Positions 14,956 to 23,591 of a stretch of DNA of 42,019 bases are shown one piece after another. A model generated the notes under the pieces. The model was not told the origin of the DNA and ran no database searches. It worked only from the letters and a program-made list of their open reading frames with translations. How positions within the stretch are numbered: the first letter of the stretch is position 1; each line of letters starts with the position of its first letter. The stretch spans positions 1-42,019 of the forward strand of contig PKQY01000014.1 of the NCBI GenBank assembly GCA_017577895.1, in the 5' to 3' direction. Source of the stretch: Bacillota bacterium. GTDB lineage: Bacteria > Bacillota > Bacilli > ZCTH02-B2. The translations under genes and the position numbers were made by a program.

Positions 14956-15813
14956 GTGGTGAAGAGAAGTTTCCGTTTGGTGGATCTGACGTATCAATTA
15001 GCCTCGCGGCCCAATCAAGTGTTGACCCTCGGCCATTTTGCCGAAAAGTACCAGACGGCCAAATCGTCCATCAGCGAAGATTTGGCCATCATGAAAGCCG
15101 TGCTGGAAGGGCAAGGCCACGGCCGACTGCAGACGATGACGGGAGCCGCCGGCGGGGTGCGGTTTGAGCCGGCCATGACGCTGGATGCGGCCCGGAAATG
15201 GACCGATGAAGTTTGCCGGAAGTTGTCGGATCCGGAGCGGGTCTTGCCGGGCGGATATTTATATATGTCCGATTTGTTTGGGGATCCGGAATTTGTCTTC
15301 GCCCTGGGCCGCCTGTTGGCGACGGGGTTTGCCCGCAGCGGCGCCGAAGTGGTGATGACCATCGAAATGAAAGGGATTCCGCTGGCCTATGCCTTGGCCT
15401 ACTATCTCCATTTGCCGGTCGTGGTGGTGCGGCGGGATCAACAGATCGTGGAAGGTTCCTTTGTTTCCATCAATTACGTATCCGGTTCCCGGCGGCAGGT
15501 GCAGACCATGTCGCTGCCCCGGCGGTCCTTGACGGAAGGGGCCCGGGTGCTCATCGTGGACGATTTTATGAAGGCGGGCGGGACGTTGCACGGCATGTTG
15601 GGGTTGCTGAAAGAGTTTCGGGCGGAACCGGCCGGCATCGCCGTGTTTGTCGAATCGGCCAACGCGGGGGTTCGGCTGGTGAAAGATTACGTCTCGGTGG
15701 CCCGCCTGGAAGGGATCGATGAACAAAGCGGTTCGGTCCGGGTCGTTCCCGGGAATTTGTTGGAGCAAATGTCCGATGCCTTTGTTGAATCGGATAGAAC
15801 GGAATCGGAATGA
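14956..15813 (+). CDS. purR: Purine operon repressor PurR
   Basis: A 285-residue Gram-positive PurR. An N-terminal winged helix (RLVDLTYQLASRP, TAKSSISEDLAIMKAVL) is fused to a phosphoribosyltransferase-like domain with the PRPP loop VLIVDDFMKAGGT (198-210). It represses purine genes and is relieved by PRPP (family knowledge). The start is GTG 14956 or 14959 after AAAGGA (14944-14949); GTG 14926 adds residues without family similarity. It follows ispE by 33 nt and precedes ridA. Confidence 0.95.
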   Translation: MVKRSFRLVDLTYQLASRPNQVLTLGHFAEKYQTAKSSISEDLAIMKAVLEGQGHGRLQTMTGAAGGVRFEPAMTLDAARKWTDEVCRKLSDPERVLPGGYLYMSDLFGDPEFVFALGRLLATGFARSGAEVVMTIEMKGIPLAYALAYYLHLPVVVVRRDQQIVEGSFVSINYVSGSRRQVQTMSLPRRSLTEGARVLIVDDFMKAGGTLHGMLGLLKEFRAEPAGIAVFVESANAGVRLVKDYVSVARLEGIDEQSGSVRVVPGNLLEQMSDAFVESDRTESE

Positions 15814-15837
15814 ATCCGAGCGAAAGGAGTGTCGCGG

Positions 15838-16212
15838 ATGAAACCCATTTCCACCGACAAGGCGCCCCAGGCCATTGGCCCCTATTCGCAAGCCATTCAA
15901 TCGGGAAACTACCTTTTCGTTTCCGGGCAAATTCCGCTGACGCCGGAAGGGGAAATGGTCGAGGGAGGCATCGAAGCGCAGGCGCATCAAGTGTTCCGGA
16001 ATGTCCAAGCCATTTTGGAGGCGGCCGGCACCTCGCTGGACCGGGTCGTCAAGGTCACGCTCTTTTTGACCGATCTGTCTTATTTTGCCACCGTCAATGC
16101 CATTTATGAGCAATATTTGGGCCATGTCAAACCGGCGCGGTCGACCGTCCAAGTGGCGGCGTTGCCGAAAGGCGCCTTGATTGAAATGGAAGCCGTCGCC
16201 GAACTTTCGTAA
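15838..16212 (+). CDS. ridA: 2-iminobutanoate/2-iminopropanoate deaminase RidA (YabJ)
   Basis: A 124-residue YjgF/YER057c/UK114 family protein. APQAIGPYSQAIQSGNYLFVSGQ-type N-terminus (split here as KAPQAIGPYSQAI and YLFVSGQIPLTPEG), the catalytic arginine in KPARSTVQVAALP and the C-terminal LIEMEAVA are present. It hydrolyses reactive enamine/imine intermediates of PLP enzymes. ATG 15838 follows AAAGGAG (15823-15829) by 8 nt. The purR-yabJ-spoVG order is conserved. Confidence 0.95.
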   Translation: MKPISTDKAPQAIGPYSQAIQSGNYLFVSGQIPLTPEGEMVEGGIEAQAHQVFRNVQAILEAAGTSLDRVVKVTLFLTDLSYFATVNAIYEQYLGHVKPARSTVQVAALPKGALIEMEAVAELS

Positions 16213-16227
16213 AAATTTTAAAATCAA

Positions 16228-16254
16228 GCAGGAATTTTGCTGAACATGTAGAAT
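16228..16254 (+). promoter_or_regulatory. Sigma-H promoter of spoVG
   Basis: GCAGGAATTT (from 16229) followed by GTAGAAT (16248-16254) fits the sigma-H pattern AGGAWWW-N-GAAT. It also resembles the B. subtilis spoVG promoter base for base around GCAGGA and GAATTGAT. Confidence 0.82.
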
Positions 16255-16317
16255 TGATGTACTAGACTGTCTTTCAAACATGGCCAGTGAATTAAAAGGC
16301 AGAGGTGGTGGCGCGAT

Positions 16318-16611
16318 ATGGAAATTACGGATGTTCGCCTGCGCAAGGTCAACGGTGAAGGACGGATGAAGGCGATTGCATCGATCACCATTGATAACGA
16401 ATTTGTCGTCCACGATATTCGGGTCATCGACGGGAACAACGGCATGTTTGTCGCCATGCCGAGCAAACGGATGCCCGACGGTGAGTTTCGTGATATCGCC
16501 CATCCGATTTCATCGGCCACCCGGGAGAAAATTCAATATGCAGTCTTGGCCGCCTATGATCGAGCGGTCAGCAACCGGGACATGAACCAAGAAGTGGAAG
16601 CAGGCGCATAA
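16318..16611 (+). CDS. spoVG: SpoVG, RNA/DNA-binding regulator
   Basis: A 97-residue SpoVG protein. MEITDVRLRKVNGEGRMKAI, GNNGMFVAMPSKR and FRDIAHPISSATREKIQ are highly conserved. SpoVG affects cortex formation, septation and virulence genes in Firmicutes and binds nucleic acid. ATG 16318 has GAGGTGG about 8 nt upstream. A long leader of about 55-60 nt separates it from the sigma-H promoter. Confidence 0.97.
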   Translation: MEITDVRLRKVNGEGRMKAIASITIDNEFVVHDIRVIDGNNGMFVAMPSKRMPDGEFRDIAHPISSATREKIQYAVLAAYDRAVSNRDMNQEVEAGA

Positions 16612-16628
16612 CGTTTCATGTTTTTTAG

Positions 16629-16670
16629 GCGAGAGATGGATGCTGTGGCAAACATCGACTCGCTTTTTTT
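16629..16670 (+). terminator. Terminator of spoVG
   Basis: GCGAG-A-GATG (16629-16638) pairs with CATC-GA-CTCGC (16653-16663) apart from a small internal bulge, then seven Ts (16664-16670). Confidence 0.78.
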
Positions 16671-16694
16671 GTTTTTCGAGACCCCCATCGTTCC

Positions 16695-16723
16695 TTGAAT
16701 TCAACGGACAGATCGGCTATGTT
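16695..16723 (+). promoter_or_regulatory. Sigma-A promoter of glmU
   Basis: TTGAAT (16695-16700), a 17-bp spacer and TATGTT (16718-16723), 31 bp before the glmU ATG. Confidence 0.65.
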
Positions 16724-16754
16724 GTTTTACAGAACATGAATTAGGGGGAACGGG

Positions 16755-18152
16755 ATGAGGCGTTACGGGGTCGTTTTGGCTGCAGGCAAGGGGACCCGCA
16801 TGCGTTCGAAGATGTACAAAGTGATGCATCCGTTGTGCGGGAAACCGATGGTGGAGCACGTGGTGGACGAGCTGACGCGGCTCCGCCTGGACATGTTGGT
16901 GACAGTGGTCGGTTGCGGAGCCGATGCGGTTCGGGAATGTTTGGGCGATCGCAGCCAATACGCATTTCAAGAGGAACAACTGGGTACGGCCCACGCGGTT
17001 TTGCAGGCGGCGCCGCTGTTGGCCGACAAAGAAGGGACGACGCTGGTCGTCTGCGGCGATACGCCGCTGTTGAGGGCCGAAACGTTGCGCCGCCTGCTCG
17101 AGACGCATGAGCAACACCGGGCCGCGGCCACGGTCTTGACCGCCGAATTGGCGGATCCGACCGGATACGGACGCATCGTCCGGGAAGCCGACGGCCGCCT
17201 CAAGCAAATCGTGGAACACAAAGATGCCACCGGAGAGCAGTTGGCCATCCGGGAAGTGAATACGGGCATCTATTGTTTTGACAATCGCTGGCTGTTTCAA
17301 CTGTTGCCGAAGGTGACGAACGACAACGCCCAAGGCGAGTATTATTTGCCGGATGTCATCGGGCTGTTGTTGGCCGCGGGACAACCGGTGTATACCGTGG
17401 CGGCAGAAGATGCCGATGAAATTCTCGGCATCAATGACCGGGTGGCGTTGGCCGCCGCCGAGCGCATCATGCGGCGGCGCATCCATACACGCCACCAACA
17501 AAACGGGGTGACGATTGTCGATCCGGACAACACGTACATCGACGCCGATGTAATCATCGGTCCCGACACGGTCATTTATCCGGGCACGTTGTTGCGGGGC
17601 CGCACCGTCATCGGTGCCGACTGTACCATCGGCCCGGCGGCCCATCTGCAAGATGTGCAGGTCGGGGACCGGGTGCACATCTGGCATTCGGTGCTGATGG
17701 ATGCGGTCATTTTGGAAGACAGCAGTGTAGGACCGTTTGCCTACGTGCGGCCCGGATCCCATGTGGGCCCGCGGGCCAAAGTGGGCGATTTCGTCGAACT
17801 GAAAAATACGCGCTTTGGCGCCGGTTCCAAGGCGTCCCATTTGGCGTATTTGGGGGATGCCGACGTCGGCGCCAACGTGAATATCGGCTGTGGGACCATC
17901 ACCGTCAACTTCGACGGCGTCCACAAACACCGGACGATCATCGAAGACGACGTCTTTGTCGGCTGTAACGCCAACCTGGTGGCACCGGTGCGCATCGGAC
18001 GCGGCGCTTACGTGGCCGCCGGTTCCACGGTGACGGAAGATGTGCCGCCGGACAGTTTGGCCATTGCCCGCCAGCGGCAGATCAACAAAGAAGGGTATGT
18101 GCCGCAGCTGCGGGCCAAGCGTCAGGCCATGAACCCATCCGCGGACAACTGA
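16755..18152 (+). CDS. glmU: Bifunctional GlcN-1-P acetyltransferase / GlcNAc-1-P uridyltransferase
   Basis: A 465-residue GlmU making UDP-GlcNAc for peptidoglycan. The N-terminal pyrophosphorylase has LAAGKGTRMRSKMYKVMH, with tyrosine in the SKxPK position as in Bacillus GlmU, then GDTPLL. From about residue 250 a left-handed beta-helix of hexapeptide repeats carries the acetyltransferase, ending with GAYVAAGSTVTEDVPP. AGGGGGAA precedes ATG 16755. It is followed by rplY rather than by prs. Confidence 0.97.
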   Translation: MRRYGVVLAAGKGTRMRSKMYKVMHPLCGKPMVEHVVDELTRLRLDMLVTVVGCGADAVRECLGDRSQYAFQEEQLGTAHAVLQAAPLLADKEGTTLVVCGDTPLLRAETLRRLLETHEQHRAAATVLTAELADPTGYGRIVREADGRLKQIVEHKDATGEQLAIREVNTGIYCFDNRWLFQLLPKVTNDNAQGEYYLPDVIGLLLAAGQPVYTVAAEDADEILGINDRVALAAAERIMRRRIHTRHQQNGVTIVDPDNTYIDADVIIGPDTVIYPGTLLRGRTVIGADCTIGPAAHLQDVQVGDRVHIWHSVLMDAVILEDSSVGPFAYVRPGSHVGPRAKVGDFVELKNTRFGAGSKASHLAYLGDADVGANVNIGCGTITVNFDGVHKHRTIIEDDVFVGCNANLVAPVRIGRGAYVAAGSTVTEDVPPDSLAIARQRQINKEGYVPQLRAKRQAMNPSADN

Positions 18153-18155
18153 GTT

Positions 18156-18217
18156 GAAAGCCCCGGCGGCGGCCGTGGTGCGGCTGGACGCTTACCAGCG
18201 TCGGCGGCCCGGCTTTC
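18156..18217 (+). terminator. Probable terminator after glmU
   Basis: GAAAGCC (18156-18162) pairs with GGCTTTC (18211-18217), with further inner pairing and a nested GACGCT/AGCGTC hairpin. The tail CGTTTG is only weakly T-rich. Confidence 0.5.
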
Positions 18218-18265
18218 GTTTGGGTGGGCCGGTGAGGACGTCCGCTTTTGTCGCGGAACTGAGGA

Positions 18266-18294
18266 TTGTCTCGTTCCTCCGACGGCAATACTAA
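18266..18294 (+). promoter_or_regulatory. Candidate promoter of rplY
   Basis: TTGTCT (18266-18271), a 17-bp spacer and TACTAA (18289-18294). The match is moderate. B. subtilis ctc uses sigma-B; I see no clear GTTT/GGGTAT pair here. Confidence 0.4.
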
Positions 18295-18343
18295 AATCTG
18301 ACTGCCAAACACGGATCTACGAATCTCCGAAAGGGTGAGAGTC

Positions 18344-18946
18344 ATGCGTGTGATTGCAGCAGATTTACGGGAAGCCGGGAAGAAATCGAGCAATCGGCGG
18401 TTGCGACAAATGGGACGGATTCCGGCCGTTTTTTACGGACCGGAGGTGGAACATCGGACCATCTGGGTGGAAGAGAGGGGCCTGACTGAACAAATTCGGG
18501 AGCACGGTCCCCACGGGCTGTTTCACGTGCAAATCGGCGATGGCGAACCGCAATTGGTCATGTTGAAAGAAGTGCAACAAGACCCCCTCGTGTCGGGCCG
18601 AATTTTGCACGTGGATTTGTATCGCGTCAAAGTCGACCAGCCGGTGGACACGGTCGTGCCTTTGGAGTTTGAAGGCGATCCGGAAGGGGTCAAGCAAGGC
18701 GGCGTCCTGCAAATTCAAACGACGGAAATCGAGGTGCGGGCGCTGCCGAAAGATTTGCCGGAGCGGATCAAGGTTCCGGTGGCCCACTTGGGCATCGGGG
18801 ATCATCTCTTTGTCCGTGACTTGACTCTCCCGCCAGGGTTGGAATTGTTGACGGAACCCGATGAACTGGTGTTGACGGTGTTAGATGTGCGGAAAGAGGG
18901 CGACGGATCCGAGACGGCGGAACCGGTTGAAACAACCCAAGAGTAG
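18344..18946 (+). CDS. rplY: Ribosomal protein L25, CTC/TL5 long form
   Basis: A 200-residue bL25 of the general-stress CTC type: an N-terminal 5S rRNA-binding domain (about 1-90) and a C-terminal beta domain with TVVPLEFEGDPEGVKQGG. It binds 5S rRNA in the 50S central protuberance. ATG 18344 follows AAAGGG by 8 nt; the in-frame GTG 18335 overlaps that site. Its C-terminus ends in an acidic stretch (GDGSETAEPVETTQE). In B. subtilis ctc follows prs, which is missing here. Confidence 0.94.
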   Translation: MRVIAADLREAGKKSSNRRLRQMGRIPAVFYGPEVEHRTIWVEERGLTEQIREHGPHGLFHVQIGDGEPQLVMLKEVQQDPLVSGRILHVDLYRVKVDQPVDTVVPLEFEGDPEGVKQGGVLQIQTTEIEVRALPKDLPERIKVPVAHLGIGDHLFVRDLTLPPGLELLTEPDELVLTVLDVRKEGDGSETAEPVETTQE

Positions 18947-18975
18947 TGTGAAGGGCTTGAAAAGGGGAAACGGCG

Positions 18976-19560
18976 TTGAAGTGGATTGTCGGCCTGGGGA
19001 ATCCCGGGGATCAATATGCGAAGACGCGGCATAATGTCGGCTTCATGTTGGTGGATGAGCTGAGCCAAAAGTGGGGCATCCCGCTGGTGAAAGAACAGCA
19101 TCGCGCCCTCATCGGCGAAGGTGTCATCGACGGTCAAAAGGTGCTGTTGGTCAAACCGATGACGTACATGAATCTTTCCGGCGAGGCGGTGGGCGCTTTG
19201 TACCGCTGGTACAAAGCGCCTTTGGACACCTTGCTGGTCGTCTACGACGACATGGATTTGCCGTTGGGCACGTTGCGCTTGCGGCTGCAAGGCAGCGCCG
19301 GCGGGCACAACGGCATGAAATCCATCATTCAACATCTCGGCACCTCCGCGTTCAAACGGTTGCGCATCGGCATCGGCCGCCCTCCGGCTGGCACGGAAGT
19401 CGTCCAATACGTGCTGCAGCCGTTTACGGACGAAGAGAAGGCCGTCGTGCAAGAAGCCTTAGCGGTGGCTGCCGAGGCCGTGGAAAGTTGGCTGACGCAA
19501 CCGTTTGAGCAAGTCATGAGCCGGTATAATCGCCGTCCTGCGGGAGAAAATATGAAATAA
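18976..19560 (+). CDS. pth: Peptidyl-tRNA hydrolase
   Basis: A 194-residue Pth that recycles peptidyl-tRNA. GLGNPGDQYAKTRHNVGF holds N9 and the catalytic H19; KPMTYMNLSGEAV, YDDMDLPLG and GHNGMKSI complete the active site. The start is TTG 18976, which gives the canonical MKWIVGLGNPG N-terminus and is about 9 nt from AAAGGGG. The gene is 29 nt after rplY and 25 nt before fin. Confidence 0.97.
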   Translation: MKWIVGLGNPGDQYAKTRHNVGFMLVDELSQKWGIPLVKEQHRALIGEGVIDGQKVLLVKPMTYMNLSGEAVGALYRWYKAPLDTLLVVYDDMDLPLGTLRLRLQGSAGGHNGMKSIIQHLGTSAFKRLRIGIGRPPAGTEVVQYVLQPFTDEEKAVVQEALAVAAEAVESWLTQPFEQVMSRYNRRPAGENMK

Positions 19561-19585
19561 ACGCATCCCGCAGGAGGCGATTGCA

Positions 19586-19810
19586 TTGCCGCTGACGTAC
19601 ATTTGTCGGCATTGTCAACAAGTGCTGGGGACCATTGAGCAGGAAGTTCCCGAATATCGGCTGGGGTTTCATTTCTTGACCCCTGAAGAGCGGCGGGATA
19701 TAATTCTAGGGGAAACTGATCGGATTACGGTCATGGTCATCTGCGAAGTGTGTCAAGAAGCGCTGGAGGCCAATCCTGAATTGGCCCTTTATCAGTCGTT
19801 GATTCAGTAA
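19586..19810 (+). CDS. fin: Anti-sigma-F factor Fin (YabK)
   Basis: A 74-residue Fin. Two CxxC pairs, C7-C10 and C53-C56, form the zinc-binding core seen in the family, around LTPEERRDIILGE. In B. subtilis Fin is made in the forespore and turns off sigma-F to allow the switch to sigma-G. TTG 19586 is 8 nt after AGGAGG (19572-19577); TTG 19581 is less well placed. Located pth-fin-mfd, as in B. subtilis. Confidence 0.93.
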   Translation: MPLTYICRHCQQVLGTIEQEVPEYRLGFHFLTPEERRDIILGETDRITVMVICEVCQEALEANPELALYQSLIQ

Positions 19811-19830
19811 CGTACAAGGTTTTTTCCGAT

Positions 19831-19858
19831 GCCCTAGGAAAAGGCGACTAGGGCTTTT
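19831..19858 (+). terminator. Terminator between fin and mfd
   Basis: GCCCTAG (19831-19837) and CTAGGGC (19848-19854) with a 10-nt loop, followed by TTTT. The AT-rich stretch 19858-19890 beyond it may hold the mfd promoter, but I cannot assign -35 and -10 with confidence. Confidence 0.8.
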
Positions 19859-19908
19859 AATTGTTTTCATTATTTAAAATATTTTTTATTATAGGAGTTC
19901 TATCGGAC

Positions 19909-22900
19909 ATGGAAAGTCTGTTGCGCATCCTGGACCGACAACCGGAGATTGCTTCGTTGGTTGAGGGTTTGGCCAAAGGCATCGAAGAACAGCTGGTCAC
20001 GGGACTGGTCGGTTCGTCCCGGGCGTTGTTGTTGGCGGCCCTGCGGCGGAAGACCCGGCGCCCCATTTGCGTCATTACCCACAACATGCTGCAGGCGCAA
20101 AAAATCCACGGCGACTTGGTGGAATTGTTGCCGGAAGACGAGGTGCTGTTGTATCCGGCCAATGAGACGGTCATGGGCGAATTGTTGACGGTCAACCGCG
20201 AGGTGTTGCGTTCTCGCATCCATGTGATGGACCGTCTGGTGAACGGCCACGCCGAGGTGTTGGTGTTGCCGTTCAGCGGTTGGCGGCGTCTGTTGCCGCC
20301 GGCGGGGCAGTGGAAGGAAAAGCAGCTCGTTGTGCGGTTGGGACAAGAAATCCACATGGAAGACGTCATCGAGTGGCTGGTGTCTTTCGGCTACGAACGG
20401 GTGGAACGGGTGGAAGATCCGGGGCAGTTTGCCGTCCGCGGCGGCATCATGGACGTGTACCCGTTCAACGATGAATGGCCTACCCGACTGGAGTGGTTTG
20501 ACGTCGAAGTGGACTCCATCCGCCGGTTCGATCCCGAAACCCAGCGTTCGATGGAAAACCGGGACGAGCTGCGCGTGTTGCCGGTGGACGAATGGGGCGC
20601 CAACGCCGACGAACGGCTCCGGGCGGCCCGGCAGATCATGCAGTTTTTGGAGTCGTATTTGCGTCGGTTGGGCGATGCGGCGCAGCGGGAAAAAGTGATG
20701 GCCAACGTCGAAACGGAAGTGGAGAAGTTAAAAGCGGGCACGCCGTTTGACGGCATGCGCAAATACACGTCGGCAGTCTTCCCCGGCTATGAAAATTTGC
20801 TGCGCTACATGCCGCCCGAGACGTTGGTCGTGTTCGACGAGCCGTCCCGCATTTTCGAGCTGGCCCGGCAAATGGAAAAGGACGAAGCGGAAACGGTCAG
20901 CATGCTGATGGAGGAAGGGAAGTTGTTGCCGCAGCTGAAGCTGTCGTTTACGTTGGCGGAACTGCGGCAACGCATTTCCGGCCCCGTCTTGTACTTGTCG
21001 ACATTTTTACGCCGTACGGGCGACATGCAGCCGGGAAAAGTGGTCCACTTCATGAGCAAGTCGATGCAAAACTTTCACGGCCAGATGAACTTGTTGAAAA
21101 GCGAAGTGGAGCGGTGGCGCAATATGCGCTTTCAAGTGGTGTTTTTGGCTTCCAACGAAGAGCGGAGCCGCCACTTGGAGCGGGTGTTGCACGAAGAAGG
21201 GATTGATGCGGGCCGGGTGAGCCGGGACACGCCGGAGCTGGCGGGGATGCCGGTCATCATGGAAGCCCATTTGCACAGCGGGTTCGAATTGACCACCATG
21301 CGCCTGGTGGTGATCACCGAACAAGAAGTGTTCACGAAACTGCAGCGGACCGTCCGGCGGCCGAAAGTGATGAACAACGCCGAGCGCATCAAAAGTTATC
21401 AGGAGTTGAAAGTGGGCGACTACGTCGTCCACGTCAACCACGGCATCGGCCGCTACATGGGCATCGAGACGCTGTGTGTCGGCGGGGTGCACAAAGATTA
21501 TTTGCACATCAAGTACGCGGGCAACGACAAGTTGTACGTGCCCATCGAGCAAATTGACCTGGTGCAAAAATATATCGGCGCCGACGAAAAAGAGCCGAAG
21601 ATCTACCACCTGGGGGGCAACGAATGGAACCGAGTCAAAAACCGGGTCCGCTCGGCGGTGAAAGACATTGCCGAAGACTTGATCAAGCTGTACGCCAAGC
21701 GGCAAGCGCTGCCGGGCCATGCGTTCAGCCCCGACACCGAATACCAAAAAGAGTTCGAGGCGCTGTTCCCGTACGAGGAGACGCCGGATCAGCTGCGGGT
21801 GGTGGAAGAGATCAAGCGGGACATGGAGAAACCGCGGCCCATGGACCGGCTGTTGTGCGGCGACGTCGGTTACGGCAAGACGGAAGTGGCCATCCGCGCC
21901 GCCTTCAAAGCGGTCATGGACAACAAACAGGTGGCCGTCTTGGTGCCGACGACCATTTTGGCCCAACAACATTTCGAGACGTTTCGCGGGCGGTTCGCCG
22001 GATACCCCGTCAACATTGAGGTGCTGAGCCGCTTCCGCAGCCGCCAGGAACAGGCCAAAGTGATCCAAGGTTTGAAAAACGGCACCGTGGACATCGTCAT
22101 CGGCACCCACCGCCTGTTGTCGAAAGACGTGCAATTCCACGATTTAGGACTGCTCATCATCGATGAGGAGCAGCGGTTCGGCGTCACGCACAAGGAAAAA
22201 CTGAAGCGGCTCAAATCGAATGTGGACGTGTTGACGTTGACCGCCACGCCCATTCCCCGGACGTTGCACATGTCGTTGTTGGGCGTGCGGGATTTGTCCA
22301 TCATCGAGACGCCACCGGAAAACCGCTTCCCGGTGCAGACGTACGTGGTCGAATACAGCCCTTCGCTGGTGCGGGAAGCCATTGAACGGGAATTGGCCCG
22401 GGGCGGCCAAGTGTTTTTCCTGTACAACCGGATTCAGGGCATCGAACAGATGGCGGAAGAAATCGCCAAGTTGGTGCCCGACGCCCGCATTGCCGTGGCC
22501 CACGGCCAGCTGCCGGAGCGGCAGTTGGAAGACACCATGTTCCGCTTTTTGCAAGGGGAATTCGACGTGTTGGTCAGCACGACCATCATCGAAACCGGCG
22601 TCGATTTTCCCAACGTGAATACGCTCATCATTTACGAGGCGGACCGAATGGGTTTGAGCCAGTTGTATCAGCTGCGCGGCCGGGTCGGCCGCTCCAACCG
22701 CATCGCTTACGCCTATTTCACGTACTTGCCCGACAAAGTGCTGACCGAAGAGGCGGAAAAGCGGCTGCAGGCCATCCGGGAGTTTACCGAGCTGGGATCC
22801 GGTTTTAAGATCGCCATGCGGGATTTGAGCATCCGCGGCGCCGGCAATTTGCTCGGCCAGGAGCAGCACGGGTTCATCGCTTCGGTCGGCTTTGACTTGT

Positions 22901-23469
22901 ACAATCAAATGTTGGCCGAAGCCATCAAAGAGTTGAAGGAAGGCAAGGAAGCGGTGCGGGAACCGGATCCGCCGCAAGTGGAACTGCAGGTCGATGCGTA
23001 CTTGCCCAGCGAATATATTCCCGACAGCGCGCAAAAAATCGAGATATACAAACGGTTTACGGCCATTCGGACCATCGACGATGTGCAAGAGCTGATGGAC
23101 GAATGTCTCGACCGGTTCGGCGAGTGGCCGCCGCCGGTGGAGCGGCTGTTTGCCGTGGCCCGCATCAAAGTCTACGCTTGGAAACACGGCATCCGCTCGC
23201 TGCGGGAAGAAGGGGACGATTGGGTGGTGGAGTTTGCGCCGGAAGCCGTGGAACGGCTGGACGGACAACAGTTGTTCCGCCACGTGTCCCGCTACCCCCG
23301 CCGGGTGCGGCTGATGGCAGGACCGCAATACGGGATGAAAGTGAACGTCAAAGATTTGCCGCTCCCGGAAGCGCTGTCGTTGCTGGAATCGTTGTTGCAA
23401 GGGCTGGACGGTGTCTTTAAGGACTCAAAACCGACGCAAGAGACGAATTCCTATGTCGTGCATAAATGA
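19909..23469 (+). CDS. mfd: Transcription-repair coupling factor Mfd
   Basis: A 1186-residue Mfd that displaces stalled RNA polymerase and recruits UvrA. The UvrB-like N-terminal module occupies about 1-350, the RNA-polymerase-interacting domain about 500-560 (VGDYVVHVNHGIGRY), then the RecG-like motor with Walker A GDVGYGKTE (about 650), DEEQ (about 751), TATPIPRTL and QLRGRVGRS, and the C-terminal TRCF domain. Length equals the family norm (B. subtilis 1177). ATG 19909 follows AGGAG by 11 nt. An upstream in-frame TTG near 19861 gives no family sequence. Confidence 0.97.
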   Translation: MESLLRILDRQPEIASLVEGLAKGIEEQLVTGLVGSSRALLLAALRRKTRRPICVITHNMLQAQKIHGDLVELLPEDEVLLYPANETVMGELLTVNREVLRSRIHVMDRLVNGHAEVLVLPFSGWRRLLPPAGQWKEKQLVVRLGQEIHMEDVIEWLVSFGYERVERVEDPGQFAVRGGIMDVYPFNDEWPTRLEWFDVEVDSIRRFDPETQRSMENRDELRVLPVDEWGANADERLRAARQIMQFLESYLRRLGDAAQREKVMANVETEVEKLKAGTPFDGMRKYTSAVFPGYENLLRYMPPETLVVFDEPSRIFELARQMEKDEAETVSMLMEEGKLLPQLKLSFTLAELRQRISGPVLYLSTFLRRTGDMQPGKVVHFMSKSMQNFHGQMNLLKSEVERWRNMRFQVVFLASNEERSRHLERVLHEEGIDAGRVSRDTPELAGMPVIMEAHLHSGFELTTMRLVVITEQEVFTKLQRTVRRPKVMNNAERIKSYQELKVGDYVVHVNHGIGRYMGIETLCVGGVHKDYLHIKYAGNDKLYVPIEQIDLVQKYIGADEKEPKIYHLGGNEWNRVKNRVRSAVKDIAEDLIKLYAKRQALPGHAFSPDTEYQKEFEALFPYEETPDQLRVVEEIKRDMEKPRPMDRLLCGDVGYGKTEVAIRAAFKAVMDNKQVAVLVPTTILAQQHFETFRGRFAGYPVNIEVLSRFRSRQEQAKVIQGLKNGTVDIVIGTHRLLSKDVQFHDLGLLIIDEEQRFGVTHKEKLKRLKSNVDVLTLTATPIPRTLHMSLLGVRDLSIIETPPENRFPVQTYVVEYSPSLVREAIERELARGGQVFFLYNRIQGIEQMAEEIAKLVPDARIAVAHGQLPERQLEDTMFRFLQGEFDVLVSTTIIETGVDFPNVNTLIIYEADRMGLSQLYQLRGRVGRSNRIAYAYFTYLPDKVLTEEAEKRLQAIREFTELGSGFKIAMRDLSIRGAGNLLGQEQHGFIASVGFDLYNQMLAEAIKELKEGKEAVREPDPPQVELQVDAYLPSEYIPDSAQKIEIYKRFTAIRTIDDVQELMDECLDRFGEWPPPVERLFAVARIKVYAWKHGIRSLREEGDDWVVEFAPEAVERLDGQQLFRHVSRYPRRVRLMAGPQYGMKVNVKDLPLPEALSLLESLLQGLDGVFKDSKPTQETNSYVVHK

Positions 23470-23489
23470 ATGGCACCGGATGAATACTA
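23459..23489 (+). promoter_or_regulatory. Forespore-type (sigma-G) promoter of spoVT
   Basis: TGCATA (23459-23464), an 18-bp spacer and AATACTA (23483-23489) fit the sigma-G consensus (GHATR, 18 bp, CATNHTA) except at the first -10 base. The -35 overlaps the mfd stop codon. Confidence 0.65.
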
Positions 23490-23591
23490 TCCCTAACATC
23501 ATAAGAAAGTTCCTTTCGGGAGACGGCCTGGGAACGTAACGCCGCCTAAGCGCTCGCGCCAACAAACTCGAATGAAAGTGAGGCACCAACG

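Noticed and set aside
19861..19908. In-frame TTG at 19861 as the mfd start
   Set aside because: The residues it adds are hydrophobic and unlike Mfd. They come from an AT-rich stretch after a terminator, and ATG 19909 has the only ribosome binding site.
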